From positions 1 through 64,000 of the forward strand of contig JBDWGM010000165.1 in NCBI GenBank assembly GCA_039975755.1: a stretch of 64,000 bases of DNA, written 5' to 3'. The DNA comes from JABSSA01 sp039975755. Its GTDB lineage: Bacteria; Pseudomonadota; Alphaproteobacteria; Rhodobacterales; Rhodobacteraceae. The notes below the pieces were generated by a model that saw only the letters and a program-made list of their open reading frames with translations, made no database searches and had not been told where the DNA came from. The stretch's first letter is position 1; each line of letters begins with the position of its first letter. Below are positions 18,997-27,547 of this stretch, one piece after another. The position numbers and the translations under genes are program-made.

Positions 18997-20052
18997 TTAC
19001 TCGGCTGCGATTGGGGTCGCAGTTAGCGTTGCGGTGATCACATCGGTTTTGATGTGGTCATGTTCCGCGATCACCACCAAACGCCCTTGACGTTCTTCGC
19101 CCGGTTTCCAGGGGCGGTCGAATTGGTGACGCACCCGCGCCCCGACGGCCTGAACCAGCAAACGCATTGGTTTTCCGGCAACGGATGCATAGCCTTTGAC
19201 GCGCAGAATATTCTGTTCGTTGGCCAGCTTTTCAATCGCATGTACAAGGTCATTGGGGTCCGCGACTTCGGGGATGTTCACAACGATACTGTCAAAATCG
19301 TCATGTTCGTGATCGTCATGGTCGTCATGATGAGACGGGCGCGCATCCATGTCGTCTTCGGCGGCGGCCTCCAGCCCCAGAAGGATGCGAGGATCAACCA
19401 CACCTTCGGCAACTTCGATCACTGGCAAAGGGCGCGGCGCTTCGGCGGCGATAACGTCTTTGGCTTTGGCCACCCCATCAGGTCCGGCCAGATCAGGCTT
19501 GGTCAACAGGATAATGTCGGCGCAAGAAATCTGATCTTCGAAGACCTCGGACAAAGGCGTTTCGTGATCGATGCTTTCATCCGCCAAACGTTGTGCATCA
19601 ACAGCAGCGACATTTGGAGCAAAACGCCCCGCAGCCACCGCTTCTGCGTCGGCAAGAGCGATAACACCGTCCACTGTGATTTTGGATCGAATGTCAGGCC
19701 AGTCGAACGCCTTTAGCAAGGGTTTTGGCAACGCAAGTCCGCTGGTTTCGATCACGATATGGTCGGGGCGCGGTTCCAGTGCCATCAAGGCTTCGATGGT
19801 GGGAATGAAATCATCGGCCACCGTGCAGCAGATGCAGCCATTGGCCAGTTCCATGATGTTTTCGGCAGGGCAGTCGGGTATGGCGCAGCTTTTCAAAATC
19901 TCGCCGTCGACACCGACATCGCCAAATTCGTTGACGACAATCGCCAATCGCTTACCGCCGGGATTTTGCATCAATTCCCGGATCAATGTTGTCTTTCCTG
20001 AGCCCAGAAAACCGGTGACTACGGTGACGGGCAATTTAGCGAGATCAGTCAT
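18997..20052 (-). CDS. cobW: Cobalt-trafficking GTPase CobW
   Basis: CobW is a G3E-family GTPase that supplies Co(II) to the chelatase. The 351-residue protein has the P-loop GFLGSGKTTL near residue 13, the metal-binding GCICC motif, ETSGLALPKP, and a C-terminal CobW_C domain. A His/Asp-rich linker (HHDDHDDHEHDD, around residues 240-255) probably binds extra metal. Its ATG overlaps the DUF1636 stop by four bases and cobN follows, so it feeds metal to the adjacent chelatase subunit. Confidence 0.95.
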   Translation of the reverse strand: MTDLAKLPVTVVTGFLGSGKTTLIRELMQNPGGKRLAIVVNEFGDVGVDGEILKSCAIPDCPAENIMELANGCICCTVADDFIPTIEALMALEPRPDHIVIETSGLALPKPLLKAFDWPDIRSKITVDGVIALADAEAVAAGRFAPNVAAVDAQRLADESIDHETPLSEVFEDQISCADIILLTKPDLAGPDGVAKAKDVIAAEAPRPLPVIEVAEGVVDPRILLGLEAAAEDDMDARPSHHDDHDDHEHDDFDSIVVNIPEVADPNDLVHAIEKLANEQNILRVKGYASVAGKPMRLLVQAVGARVRHQFDRPWKPGEERQGRLVVIAEHDHIKTDVITATLTATPIAAE

Positions 20053-20429
20053 TCATCAAACTCCAAAGGCGGGATGCGCGCAACACAGTTACGCTTGAAA
20101 TGTTCGGGACGGCTGCGCCATGGGATTAGCCCGTCGGTCGAGTCGTGATACAGCGCGGCCCCTTCAAGGATCATGTCCGGATGCGTCACTTCGTCGACGT
20201 TTCCGTACACATAGGTCCAGCGATTGCCACCGCGCAGGGCCATTGTGCAGCCGTGATCGCAATTCTGTAGGCATTCGACGGCCCGCAAACGCACGCCATG
20301 CGGCATGTCGCGTTGTTCCAATTCTTGGTGAAGTCGTTCGCCGGGGCGTCTTTCATCTTCGGGGGCGTCTTGGCCCCGCCTGCATTTAACGCAGATCAGC
20401 AATTCAGTCTGAGGGATATCCTCGGTCAT
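20049..20429 (-). CDS. DUF1636 metal-binding protein of the cobalamin locus
   Basis: A 126-residue protein starting MTEDIPQTELLICVKCRRG. Cysteines come in two groups, CVKC near the start and CLQNCDHGC in the middle, a thioredoxin-like [2Fe-2S] ferredoxin arrangement seen in DUF1636. The family is regularly found next to cobW, but its role is unknown to me; a redox or metal-handling task in cobalt insertion is the obvious inference. It is the first gene after the second cobalamin riboswitch. Six upstream codons also open but add nothing family-like. Confidence 0.85.
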   Translation of the reverse strand: MTEDIPQTELLICVKCRRGQDAPEDERRPGERLHQELEQRDMPHGVRLRAVECLQNCDHGCTMALRGGNRWTYVYGNVDEVTHPDMILEGAALYHDSTDGLIPWRSRPEHFKRNCVARIPPLEFDE

Positions 20430-20534
20430 GTGTCGTGTCCCATACAATTATGGAACGTGGGTCAGATGACGGGGCAGGGCACATTGATACCCAATCCCGA
20501 CACCGGAACACCCCGTCCGGTTTCGTCCTGTCAT

Positions 20535-20716
20535 GCTGGCAGGTCTCCCGGCTTGCGGATGTCAGCAGTGAAACTGCCTTCGGTTGCACCTGCCTTCCCG
20601 GCTTTTGGCCAGTGGCGTTTGGGCAACCTCTCCGGTCACGGTCGCGGGGGCGGCTGTACTTGACCGGCACTTGTCCGGCTGCACATTCCCTTTTCACCTG
20701 TTTACACAGGCACCAG
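20535..20716 (-). promoter_or_regulatory. Cobalamin riboswitch upstream of DUF1636-cobW-cobN-cobG-H-I-J
   Basis: On the minus strand the element runs from GGTGCC (about 20711) through AAAAGGGAA, the GCCCCCGCGACCGTGA core, CGGAGAGG, GCCACTGGCC and GGGAAGG to the closing GGGAGACCTGCCAGC at 20535-20549. It has an extra variable stem near 20565-20590. About 106 bases separate it from the DUF1636 start. It should shut off the seven-gene operon when adenosylcobalamin is high. The promoter must lie in the 55 bases between it and the divergent cobO start. Confidence 0.95.
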
Positions 20717-20770
20717 CAAGATGTCAGGTGCGCTGGAATACCAGGCAATGTCAAGAACGAGGATATCCTT

Positions 20771-21382
20771 ATGACCGAAGACGAAAACGCCCGTCACGCG
20801 GAAAAAATGCGTAAAATCAAAGCAGCGCGGGATAAGATGATGGAGACCAAGACCGAAGAAAAAGGTCTGATCATGGTCCACACTGGTAAGGGCAAAGGCA
20901 AATCATCGTCGGGATTCGGTATGATCATGCGTTGTATCGCCCATGAAAAACCTTGCGCCGTTGTGCAATTTATCAAAGGCAATTGGGCCACGGGCGAAAA
21001 GACATTTTTGCGGGATCGATTTGCCAATGAATGCAAGTTCTTTGTGTCCGGCGAAGGGTTCACTTGGGAAACTCAAGACCGTGAACGCGATATTGCCGCG
21101 GCTCAAAATGGCTGGAAGATCGCGAAAGAACAGATATTGGACCCTGACATCCAGTTCGTGTTGTTGGACGAGATCAACATCGCTTTGCGCTATGATTATT
21201 TGGATATCGACGAAGTGGTCGATTTTTTGCTGCATCAAAAACCTCAGATGACCCATGTGTGCCTGACGGGGCGCAATGCAAAAGAAGAATTGATCGAAGC
21301 CGCAGACCTTGTGACTGAGATGGAGCTGATTAAGCATCCGTTCCGGGATGGCGTTAAAGCGCAGCCGGGCGTGGAATTTTAA
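20771..21382 (+). CDS. cobO: Cob(I)yrinic acid a,c-diamide adenosyltransferase CobO (BtuR)
   Basis: This enzyme adds the 5'-deoxyadenosyl group to the corrinoid cobalt. The 203-residue protein starts at MTEDENARH, preceded by GAGGATATCCTT. Its P-loop is HTGKGKGKSSS near residue 39, followed by QFIKGNW, GEGFTW, VLLDEINIALRYDYL and VCLTGRNA, all standard for the CobA/BtuR fold. The open frame runs further upstream only through the opposite-strand riboswitch. It is divergent to the DUF1636-cobW operon and 3 bases ahead of a HAD phosphatase gene. Confidence 0.95.
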   Translation: MTEDENARHAEKMRKIKAARDKMMETKTEEKGLIMVHTGKGKGKSSSGFGMIMRCIAHEKPCAVVQFIKGNWATGEKTFLRDRFANECKFFVSGEGFTWETQDRERDIAAAQNGWKIAKEQILDPDIQFVLLDEINIALRYDYLDIDEVVDFLLHQKPQMTHVCLTGRNAKEELIEAADLVTEMELIKHPFRDGVKAQPGVEF

Positions 21383-21385
21383 CAC

Positions 21386-21994
21386 ATGCCTCATTTCGAA
21401 CTGGTCGTCTGGGATTTTGACGGTGTGCTGAACGCAAACGTGGTCAAAGGTCGAGTTGTCTGGGCGGATCGAATGAAAGATGATCTTGGCCTCGATCCAA
21501 AGGCGTTCTCGGCGTATCTGTTTGGGTCGGGATTGATGAAGGACGTGGTGCGTGGCCGCAAAAATCTGACTGATGTCGTTGGGGATTGGCTTTCCATTCA
21601 GACGAATGCACCAACGGCGGATCGGTTTCTGGATTACTGGTTTGAGAAAGATGCACGCCCTGATCTTGAGGTGATTGAGTGGATGCAAAAGCATCCCGGG
21701 CGGCGCGTGATAGGGACCAACAACGAAGCCCTTCGCGCGCATTATATCGAAACCACGATGGGGTTTGCAGATCGTGTCGAGCACGTTTTTGCATCGGGTC
21801 GTATGGGCGTGGCCAAACCGGATCCGGGGTTTTGGTCTGCGGTCGAACGCTGGGCAAAATTGCGTCCAGATCAGATATTGTTGGTGGATGACAACGCACC
21901 TAATATTGCAGCTTGTCAAAAAAGAGGGTGGCAGGGGTTTCATTTTACCGGCGACACCCGCGCCGATTTGCCGATGCGGTTGATGATCGAATGA
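21386..21994 (+). CDS. HAD-family hydrolase embedded in the cobalamin operon
   Basis: A 202-residue haloacid-dehalogenase-type phosphatase. Motif I is VVWDFDGVLN (catalytic Asp pair near residues 9-11), motif II is IGTNNE, motif III is VAKPDPGFW, and motif IV is LLVDDNAPN, with a helical cap between motifs I and II. It is likely a cytoplasmic phosphatase of a small substrate. It starts 3 bases after cobO and its stop overlaps cobQ by 4, so it is made with them. No HAD enzyme is an established part of the classic aerobic pathway, so its substrate is unknown; a nucleotide-loop phosphatase is one possibility. Confidence 0.85.
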   Translation: MPHFELVVWDFDGVLNANVVKGRVVWADRMKDDLGLDPKAFSAYLFGSGLMKDVVRGRKNLTDVVGDWLSIQTNAPTADRFLDYWFEKDARPDLEVIEWMQKHPGRRVIGTNNEALRAHYIETTMGFADRVEHVFASGRMGVAKPDPGFWSAVERWAKLRPDQILLVDDNAPNIAACQKRGWQGFHFTGDTRADLPMRLMIE

Positions 21995-23439
21995 GCAAGG
22001 CTTTGATGATCCAAGGCACCGGTTCGAATGTCGGGAAATCAATGCTGGTGGCAGGTTTGTGTCGGGCGGCGCGCAAGCGCGGATTGTCAATCGCGCCGTT
22101 CAAGCCGCAAAATATGTCAAACAACGCGGCCGTGACAACGGATGGCGGCGAAATTGGGCGGGCGCAGGCGTTACAAGCACGCGCCTGTGGACTTGCCCCC
22201 CATACGGATATGAATCCAGTCCTGTTGAAACCCGAAAGCGATGTCGGGTCGCAGGTCGTCGTTCACGGAAAGCGATTTACAACGGTCAAGGCGCGCGAAT
22301 ACGCCCGTTTAAAGCCAAGCCTGATGCAGCCGGTTTTGGACAGTTTTGAGCGGTTGAAAACGAAACATGATTTGATTCTTGTCGAAGGTGCGGGTAGCCC
22401 AGCTGAGGTCAATTTGCGGAACGGTGATATCGCGAATATGGGATTTGCCGAAGCGGCAGAGGTGCCTGTCGTTTTGTGTGGTGATATTGATCGGGGGGGC
22501 GTGATCGCGCAGATCGTCGGAACACAAGCGGTTATGTCGTGTAAAGACGCGGGCCTTGTCGCGGGCTTTCTAATCAACAAATTTCGAGGTGATCCAACCC
22601 TGTTTGATGATGGGTACGCCTTGATCGAACAAAAAACGGGCTGGCGTGGATTTGGCGTCGCACCTTGGTTTCCAGATGCATGGCGGTTGCCAGCCGAGGA
22701 CGCATTGGACATATCCGCAAGTCCCAAATCGGACGGTCTGCACATCGTGTGCTTGCGTCTAAGCCGTATCGCAAATTTCGATGACCTTGATCCACTGACC
22801 CAAGAGCCGGGTGTGCGGGTCACGATGCTGTCCGCAGGCCAACCTATTCCGGGTGACGCGGATTTGGTCATCATACCGGGAACCAAATCCACACGAAGAG
22901 ATTTGGATTTTCTGCGGGGACAAGGCTGGAATATTGATATTCTGGCCCATCACCGTCGGGGTGGGCGTGTTCTTGGGATATGTGGCGGCTATCAGATGTT
23001 GGGACATGTTGTGTCTGACCCCGAAGGGATAGAGGCATCTGCTGGGGACACGCCGGGGCTTGGGCTGTTGGATGTCGAAACGACTATGGGTGGTGACAAA
23101 AGCCTGCGTGACGTGCAGGCCAAGCATGTGAATTCTGGTGTGGACTTTAACGGGTACGAAATTCACATCGGACAAACGACGGGCCCTGACTGTGCCCGAC
23201 CATTTGCCCAGATCGGAGGTCGCGTGGACGGGGCTATGTCGGCGGACGGCCTTGTCTCAGGGAGCTATCTGCACGGCATGTTTTCTGATGACGCATTTCG
23301 CCGGGCATTTTTGCATGACCTTGGCGCTGGGGTCTCTGATTTGAACTATGATGCCCAAGTAGACCAAACATTAGATGATCTTGCCGCGCATCTGGAACTG
23401 CATTTGGATGTTGATGGGCTGCTTGGTTTGGCGCGTTAA
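21991..23439 (+). CDS. cobQ: Cobyric acid synthase CobQ
   Basis: CobQ amidates the b, d, e and g side chains of adenosylcobyrinic acid a,c-diamide. The 482-residue protein starts at MSKALMIQGTGSNVGKS (P-loop at once). It continues with APFKPQNMSNNA, EGAGSPAEVNLR and DIDRGGV, and has a class I glutamine amidotransferase domain with its nucleophile in GICGGYQMLG and a histidine in GSYLHGMF. The ATG overlaps the HAD gene stop. Its 3' end overlaps the convergent cobD by four bases. Confidence 0.96.
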   Translation: MSKALMIQGTGSNVGKSMLVAGLCRAARKRGLSIAPFKPQNMSNNAAVTTDGGEIGRAQALQARACGLAPHTDMNPVLLKPESDVGSQVVVHGKRFTTVKAREYARLKPSLMQPVLDSFERLKTKHDLILVEGAGSPAEVNLRNGDIANMGFAEAAEVPVVLCGDIDRGGVIAQIVGTQAVMSCKDAGLVAGFLINKFRGDPTLFDDGYALIEQKTGWRGFGVAPWFPDAWRLPAEDALDISASPKSDGLHIVCLRLSRIANFDDLDPLTQEPGVRVTMLSAGQPIPGDADLVIIPGTKSTRRDLDFLRGQGWNIDILAHHRRGGRVLGICGGYQMLGHVVSDPEGIEASAGDTPGLGLLDVETTMGGDKSLRDVQAKHVNSGVDFNGYEIHIGQTTGPDCARPFAQIGGRVDGAMSADGLVSGSYLHGMFSDDAFRRAFLHDLGAGVSDLNYDAQVDQTLDDLAAHLELHLDVDGLLGLAR

Positions 23440-24431
23440 TCACGCAGGGCTACATCGATACGTTCAAGTTCTTTGGCTGATCCGGGTAAACCCAACCTGA
23501 TCCAACTTTGCGAATATGGAAAAATACGGCTCCAGATATGGTGGCGGGCGAGCCTGTCTTGCGCGGCACTGGCGTTTGCAGTTGCGTAGGTCCGAAACAG
23601 CGGAGTGCCACCAACCAAGGACCAATCGCATGCGGCCGCGATCTTATCCAAGTGCTGCGCGTCCCGATCCAAGCGTTCTATGGTTTTGGATTGCCATGAT
23701 GTATCCGCAAGCGCTGTTTGTGCGATTTCGATGGCGGGCCCGGCAATCGGCCAAGGCCCTGCAAGATCGGCCAGACGCGCACGCAAACGCGCGCCGGTCA
23801 GGACAAACCCCAAGCGCAGACCGGCAAGCCCATAGAATTTTCCGAAAGACCGCAAAACAACAACGTTTTCTGTTGTGTCCTTGATCAACGGAGCAGCTGA
23901 TAGTTCAGGTTCGGGATCGGCAAAGCTTTCGTCGATAATCAGCAACCCGACCTGTCGCGCCAGCTCGATAAGGGTTTGGGGGGCATAGCGACCGCCATCC
24001 GGATTGTTTGGGTTCACAACCACAGCCAGATCGGCACCAAGCAGATCCTTTAAGGTCGCAACGTTTTCAACATTCCATCCATTGGCCGTCAAAGATGCGG
24101 CATGTTCATTATAGGTTGGCGTCAAAACCCGCGCAGTTTGGGGACGCGTCAAAAACGGAATGACCTGTATCGCGCCCTGCGCCCCGGCAAAGGCAATTGG
24201 TGTCGCATCCGTGCCGTATGCTTTTGCAGCCACTATGTTCAAGCGCGCCATATCGGATTTGCGCGGCAATGCAGACCACGCATCCAAGGAAATCGGTGGA
24301 ACCGGATAGGGGGTGGGGTTTATGCCGGTGGACAGATCGATCCACTCGTTGAATGCCCCACCATATGTCTCAATCGCGGCGTCCAGATTGCCGCCGTGAT
24401 CCCGAACTGTAGATGCGTTGTCTTTGGTCAT
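23436..24431 (-). CDS. cobD: L-threonine-O-3-phosphate decarboxylase (P. denitrificans CobC, Salmonella CobD)
   Basis: This PLP enzyme makes (R)-1-amino-2-propanol O-2-phosphate for the nucleotide-loop linker. The 331-residue class I/II aminotransferase-like protein has IDLSTGINPTPYP near the N-terminus, AGAQGAIQVIPFL, the substrate loop NPNNPDGGRY, DESFADPEP, and the PLP lysine in LRSFGKFYGLAGLRLGF. It is the last gene of phosphatase-cbiB-cobD, 7 bases after cbiB. Confidence 0.94.
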   Translation of the reverse strand: MTKDNASTVRDHGGNLDAAIETYGGAFNEWIDLSTGINPTPYPVPPISLDAWSALPRKSDMARLNIVAAKAYGTDATPIAFAGAQGAIQVIPFLTRPQTARVLTPTYNEHAASLTANGWNVENVATLKDLLGADLAVVVNPNNPDGGRYAPQTLIELARQVGLLIIDESFADPEPELSAAPLIKDTTENVVVLRSFGKFYGLAGLRLGFVLTGARLRARLADLAGPWPIAGPAIEIAQTALADTSWQSKTIERLDRDAQHLDKIAAACDWSLVGGTPLFRTYATANASAAQDRLARHHIWSRIFPYSQSWIRLGLPGSAKELERIDVALRD

Positions 24432-24438
24432 GTGCGCG

Positions 24439-25377
24439 TTAGATCAGGGCAAGCAGGCCAAGCGCAAGCACAGTCAGCACCATTGTTCGGCGATAAAGCG
24501 ACAATGCACGATGAACATCTGAGGCTGTTGGATCGGGTGCGCCGGGGTTCAACCAAGGTTCATCCGCAACGCGATCTTCGTAAATACGCGGGCCTGACAA
24601 ACGTATCGCAAGAGCGCCCGCAACTGCGCCTTCGGGCCAACCAGCGTTAGGAGATCGATGTTTGTGTGCGTCGTTTTTGATGACAGACCACGATTTGGCA
24701 AATGTCTTTGGTTGGGCCGCGGCAAACAGTACTCCAGTCAACCGCGAGGCGGGTAAGTTGACGATGTCGTCAAGGCGTGCAGCCGTTTTGCCAAAATGCT
24801 CATAGCGGTCTGAGCGGTGACCGATCATGGAATCTAGCGTGTTGATTGCCTTATATGCGACCAACCCCGGCAAACCGGCGACAACGCCCCAAAAGACCGG
24901 TGCAATCACACCGTCGGATGTGTTTTCCGCAAGGCTTTCAATACTGGCCCGTGCGATACCGTTTTCGCCCAGTTTGCTAGGATCGCGCCCGACGATCATT
25001 GCGACAGCAGCCCTTGCGGATGCAACGTCTCGATTTACCAAAGGGTCAGCGACTGCGCGCACATGGTCATGCATGGACCGAACAGCAAACAACGGCCACG
25101 CAAAAATTCCGCCTAAGATCAAACCGATGAGGCCGTCAGGCAGCGCCCATTGGATCAAGACCGCAAGCAGTGTCACAATCCCCAGAACCGCGACCACGCA
25201 GATTGCTCCAGCGATGCGTCTTTGTTTTTCAGGTCCAATATTCAACCTGTTTTCAAGGGCGATGATCAACCGACCGATCCACGTCACCGGATGCCCGATG
25301 CGCGCGAACAATGCGTTGGGCCAGCCCAAGACGGCGTCAATCACAAAGCCTACAAACATCATGCCGGCAAAGGTCAC
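24439..25377 (-). CDS. cbiB: Adenosylcobinamide-phosphate synthase CbiB (P. denitrificans CobD)
   Basis: CbiB attaches aminopropanol phosphate to adenosylcobyric acid in the inner membrane. The 312-residue polytopic protein has DAVLGWPNALFARIGHPVTWIG, VGRDPSKLGENGIARASIESLAEN(T)SDGVIAP, KAINTLDSMIGHRSDRYEHFG and SPNAGWPEGAVAGAL, each a family landmark. The start is GTG, overlapping the upstream phosphatase stop as GTGA. Confidence 0.94.
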   Translation of the reverse strand: MTFAGMMFVGFVIDAVLGWPNALFARIGHPVTWIGRLIIALENRLNIGPEKQRRIAGAICVVAVLGIVTLLAVLIQWALPDGLIGLILGGIFAWPLFAVRSMHDHVRAVADPLVNRDVASARAAVAMIVGRDPSKLGENGIARASIESLAENTSDGVIAPVFWGVVAGLPGLVAYKAINTLDSMIGHRSDRYEHFGKTAARLDDIVNLPASRLTGVLFAAAQPKTFAKSWSVIKNDAHKHRSPNAGWPEGAVAGALAIRLSGPRIYEDRVADEPWLNPGAPDPTASDVHRALSLYRRTMVLTVLALGLLALI

Positions 25378-25970
25378 AGGGGCCTCACATTTGTGGAGAT
25401 GATCGAAAACACGCCACTTTCGCCCACCCGCATCCGTGTCATGGACAGCGGATCGATTTCAAAACTTAACCCTTGGACGGGATGATCCAGAGCTAAACCA
25501 ATAGCACTGCGTATAACACCTGCATGAACGACAAGCGCGACCGCAGATTGCAGATCATAGGCTTTTTGCGCCCAGTCTTTCAGGGCGGGGTGTGTCCGTG
25601 TGCATAGATCAAGGAAGCTCTCGCCATCTGGTGCGGCGTAGTCCGCCAGTTGTGAATTTGTCATCGGCCCAAGATCGGGAAGCGCCGTGTATGGCAATCC
25701 TTCGTGTTGACCAAAGTTCTGTTCCCAAAGGCGTGCATCTTGGGGTGCGTATGGCCGGTCTGGCCAAAGGGCTTTTGCGGTCTGCCGACAGCGCAACGCG
25801 GGGCTGGTGACAACCGTTTGAATTGTCGCCACCGCATCAGCAATGGGCGCAATGGCCACCGGATCAATACGCGCAGATACGTCCGTTTGACCGCACAAAA
25901 CTCCGCTGTCCACAATTGGCGCATGCCGGATCAGGACCAGTTGCGCTCCTTTGTTTGGCAAAGCTGACAC
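25374..25970 (-). CDS. Histidine phosphatase, probable alpha-ribazole phosphatase
   Basis: A 198-residue phosphoglycerate-mutase-fold phosphatase with the LIRHAP catalytic box near residue 13, TSPALRCRQTA, WEQNFGQHEG and a second histidine in VVHAGVIRS. Its location with cbiB and cobD suggests the CobC-type reaction, removing phosphate from alpha-ribazole-5'-phosphate or from the cobalamin phosphate. The start is GTG, preceded by AAGGA at good spacing. Family membership is clear; the specific substrate is inferred from context. Confidence 0.85.
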   Translation of the reverse strand: MSALPNKGAQLVLIRHAPIVDSGVLCGQTDVSARIDPVAIAPIADAVATIQTVVTSPALRCRQTAKALWPDRPYAPQDARLWEQNFGQHEGLPYTALPDLGPMTNSQLADYAAPDGESFLDLCTRTHPALKDWAQKAYDLQSAVALVVHAGVIRSAIGLALDHPVQGLSFEIDPLSMTRMRVGESGVFSIISTNVRPL

Positions 25971-26022
25971 AGCGGTCCTTTCCTCTTTTCTTTTCGAACC
26001 AAACCTGCTTTTTCACGCCAAG

Positions 26023-26547
26023 ATGCAAAAGTCGATACTCATAACTGGTGGTGCGCGGTCAGGTAAGTCGGTCTTGGCTGAAACCTTGGCGTTAAAGCCG
26101 ACTGGGCGCGCGGTTTATATCGCGACGGCACAGGCCGGCGACGCAGAGATGACAGCGCGCATTGCCCAACATCAAGCCCGGCGAGGCACTGAGTGGAGCA
26201 ATCTTCATGCGCCGATAGACTTGGTTGCAGCGTTGCAGCAAAGTGATGGTGACGCGCCACGGCTGATCGATTGCCTGACGTTGTGGCTGTCGAACCTCAT
26301 GTTGGCGGACATGGATTGGCGTGAAGCCGGACAATCACTTGCATCCGAAATCGCAAACCAAACAGCGCCTGTTGTTTTGGTCACAAATGAAGTGGGTGGC
26401 GGTATCGTCCCTGAAAACAAACTGGCCCGAGACTTTCGAGATGCAGCAGGGTGGCTTAACCAAATCATCGCGCAAACCGCGGATGAGGTTTGGCTGTCTG
26501 TTGCGGGCTATCCGGTAAAGGTGAAACCGAATGACCATTCTTTCTGA
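26023..26547 (+). CDS. cobU: Adenosylcobinamide kinase / adenosylcobinamide-phosphate guanylyltransferase (CobU, P. denitrificans CobP)
   Basis: This bifunctional enzyme phosphorylates adenosylcobinamide and transfers GMP, giving adenosylcobinamide-GDP. The 174-residue protein has the P-loop ITGGARSGKS at the N-terminus, YIATAQAGDAEMTARIAQHQARRG carrying the guanylated histidine, LIDCLTLWLSNL, and TNEVGGGIVPENKLARDFRD. ATG at 26023 fits the family start better than the earlier in-frame start. It overlaps cobT by 17 bases. Confidence 0.95.
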   Translation: MQKSILITGGARSGKSVLAETLALKPTGRAVYIATAQAGDAEMTARIAQHQARRGTEWSNLHAPIDLVAALQQSDGDAPRLIDCLTLWLSNLMLADMDWREAGQSLASEIANQTAPVVLVTNEVGGGIVPENKLARDFRDAAGWLNQIIAQTADEVWLSVAGYPVKVKPNDHSF

Positions 26548-27547
26548 TGTGCGCTCTTTTGCAAGCGTTGCAAATCTTGTCGACACGTTGCCAGACGCGG
26601 ACAGTACCGCAGCAGATGCGGCGCGCGCACGTCAAAACAGTCTGACGAAACCGCCCGCATCGCTTGGGCAGCTAGAGTACTTGGCTGAATTCATGGCCAG
26701 TTGGCAGAAGGTTGAAAAGCCAATAATCGACAAAGCGCAAGCTGTTGTTTTTGCCGGAAATCACGGTGTGTGCGCGAAGGGCGTCAATCCTTTCCCTCAG
26801 GAAGTGACGTTTCAAATGGTTGCGAATTTCGAAGCCGGGGGCGCGGCCATCAACCAGTTGTGCCGTGCATCGGGTGCCGAGCTTTCGGTTGTCGCATTGG
26901 ATTTGGAGACCCCAACTCAAGACATATCCGAAGCTGCCGCCATGAGCGAAGCCGAAACATTGGATGCGATGCAACGCGGTGCCGCCGCCGTTGATAAAGA
27001 CGCGAATGTTTTGGTTTTGGGTGAGATGGGCATCGGAAATTCGACGATTGCTGCCGCACTGGCCTGTGCTGGATTTGGTGGGGACGCAGATGGCTGGGTT
27101 GGGCGCGGCACTGGATCAGACAAAGAAGGTCAGGCGTTGAAGGCACGCATCGTTGCGCAAGCCGTTGCGCGGCACAAATCCGCACGTGGGTTGCAGATGC
27201 TTGCCGCATTAGGTGGTCGGGAACAGGCCGCCATCTGTGGCGCTGTCTTGCAGGCGCGGGCTTTGTCGATACCAGTTCTTTTGGATGGGTATATTTGTAC
27301 GGCAGCTGTCGTGCCTTTGCATGATCTTGACCCTAAATTGCTGGACCACTGTCTTGTTGGACATAGCAGTGCAGAACCCGGTCATGCCCGTATGGTGAGT
27401 GAAATGAAAAAGACGCCAATTCTGTCGTTGGGAATGGCCTTGGGTGAAGGCTCAGGTGCCGCGCTTGCCTTGGGTGTGCTGCGCGCCGCGTTGGAATGTC
27501 ACAACGGGATGGCGACCTTTGCAGAGGCCGGAGTATCTGGCGGATGA
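26531..27547 (+). CDS. cobT: Nicotinate-nucleotide-dimethylbenzimidazole phosphoribosyltransferase CobT (P. denitrificans CobU)
   Basis: CobT makes alpha-ribazole-5'-phosphate from nicotinate mononucleotide and the lower-ligand base. The 338-residue protein has LTKPPASLGQLEYLAEF, VFAGNHGVCAKGVNPFPQ, LGEMGIGNSTIAAAL, GRGTGSD and the catalytic-glutamate end GHSSAEPGHARM ... GMALGEGSGAALAL. It should not be confused with the chelatase subunit also called CobT. It overlaps cobU (17 bases) and cobS (4 bases). Confidence 0.96.
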   Translation: MTILSDVRSFASVANLVDTLPDADSTAADAARARQNSLTKPPASLGQLEYLAEFMASWQKVEKPIIDKAQAVVFAGNHGVCAKGVNPFPQEVTFQMVANFEAGGAAINQLCRASGAELSVVALDLETPTQDISEAAAMSEAETLDAMQRGAAAVDKDANVLVLGEMGIGNSTIAAALACAGFGGDADGWVGRGTGSDKEGQALKARIVAQAVARHKSARGLQMLAALGGREQAAICGAVLQARALSIPVLLDGYICTAAVVPLHDLDPKLLDHCLVGHSSAEPGHARMVSEMKKTPILSLGMALGEGSGAALALGVLRAALECHNGMATFAEAGVSGG

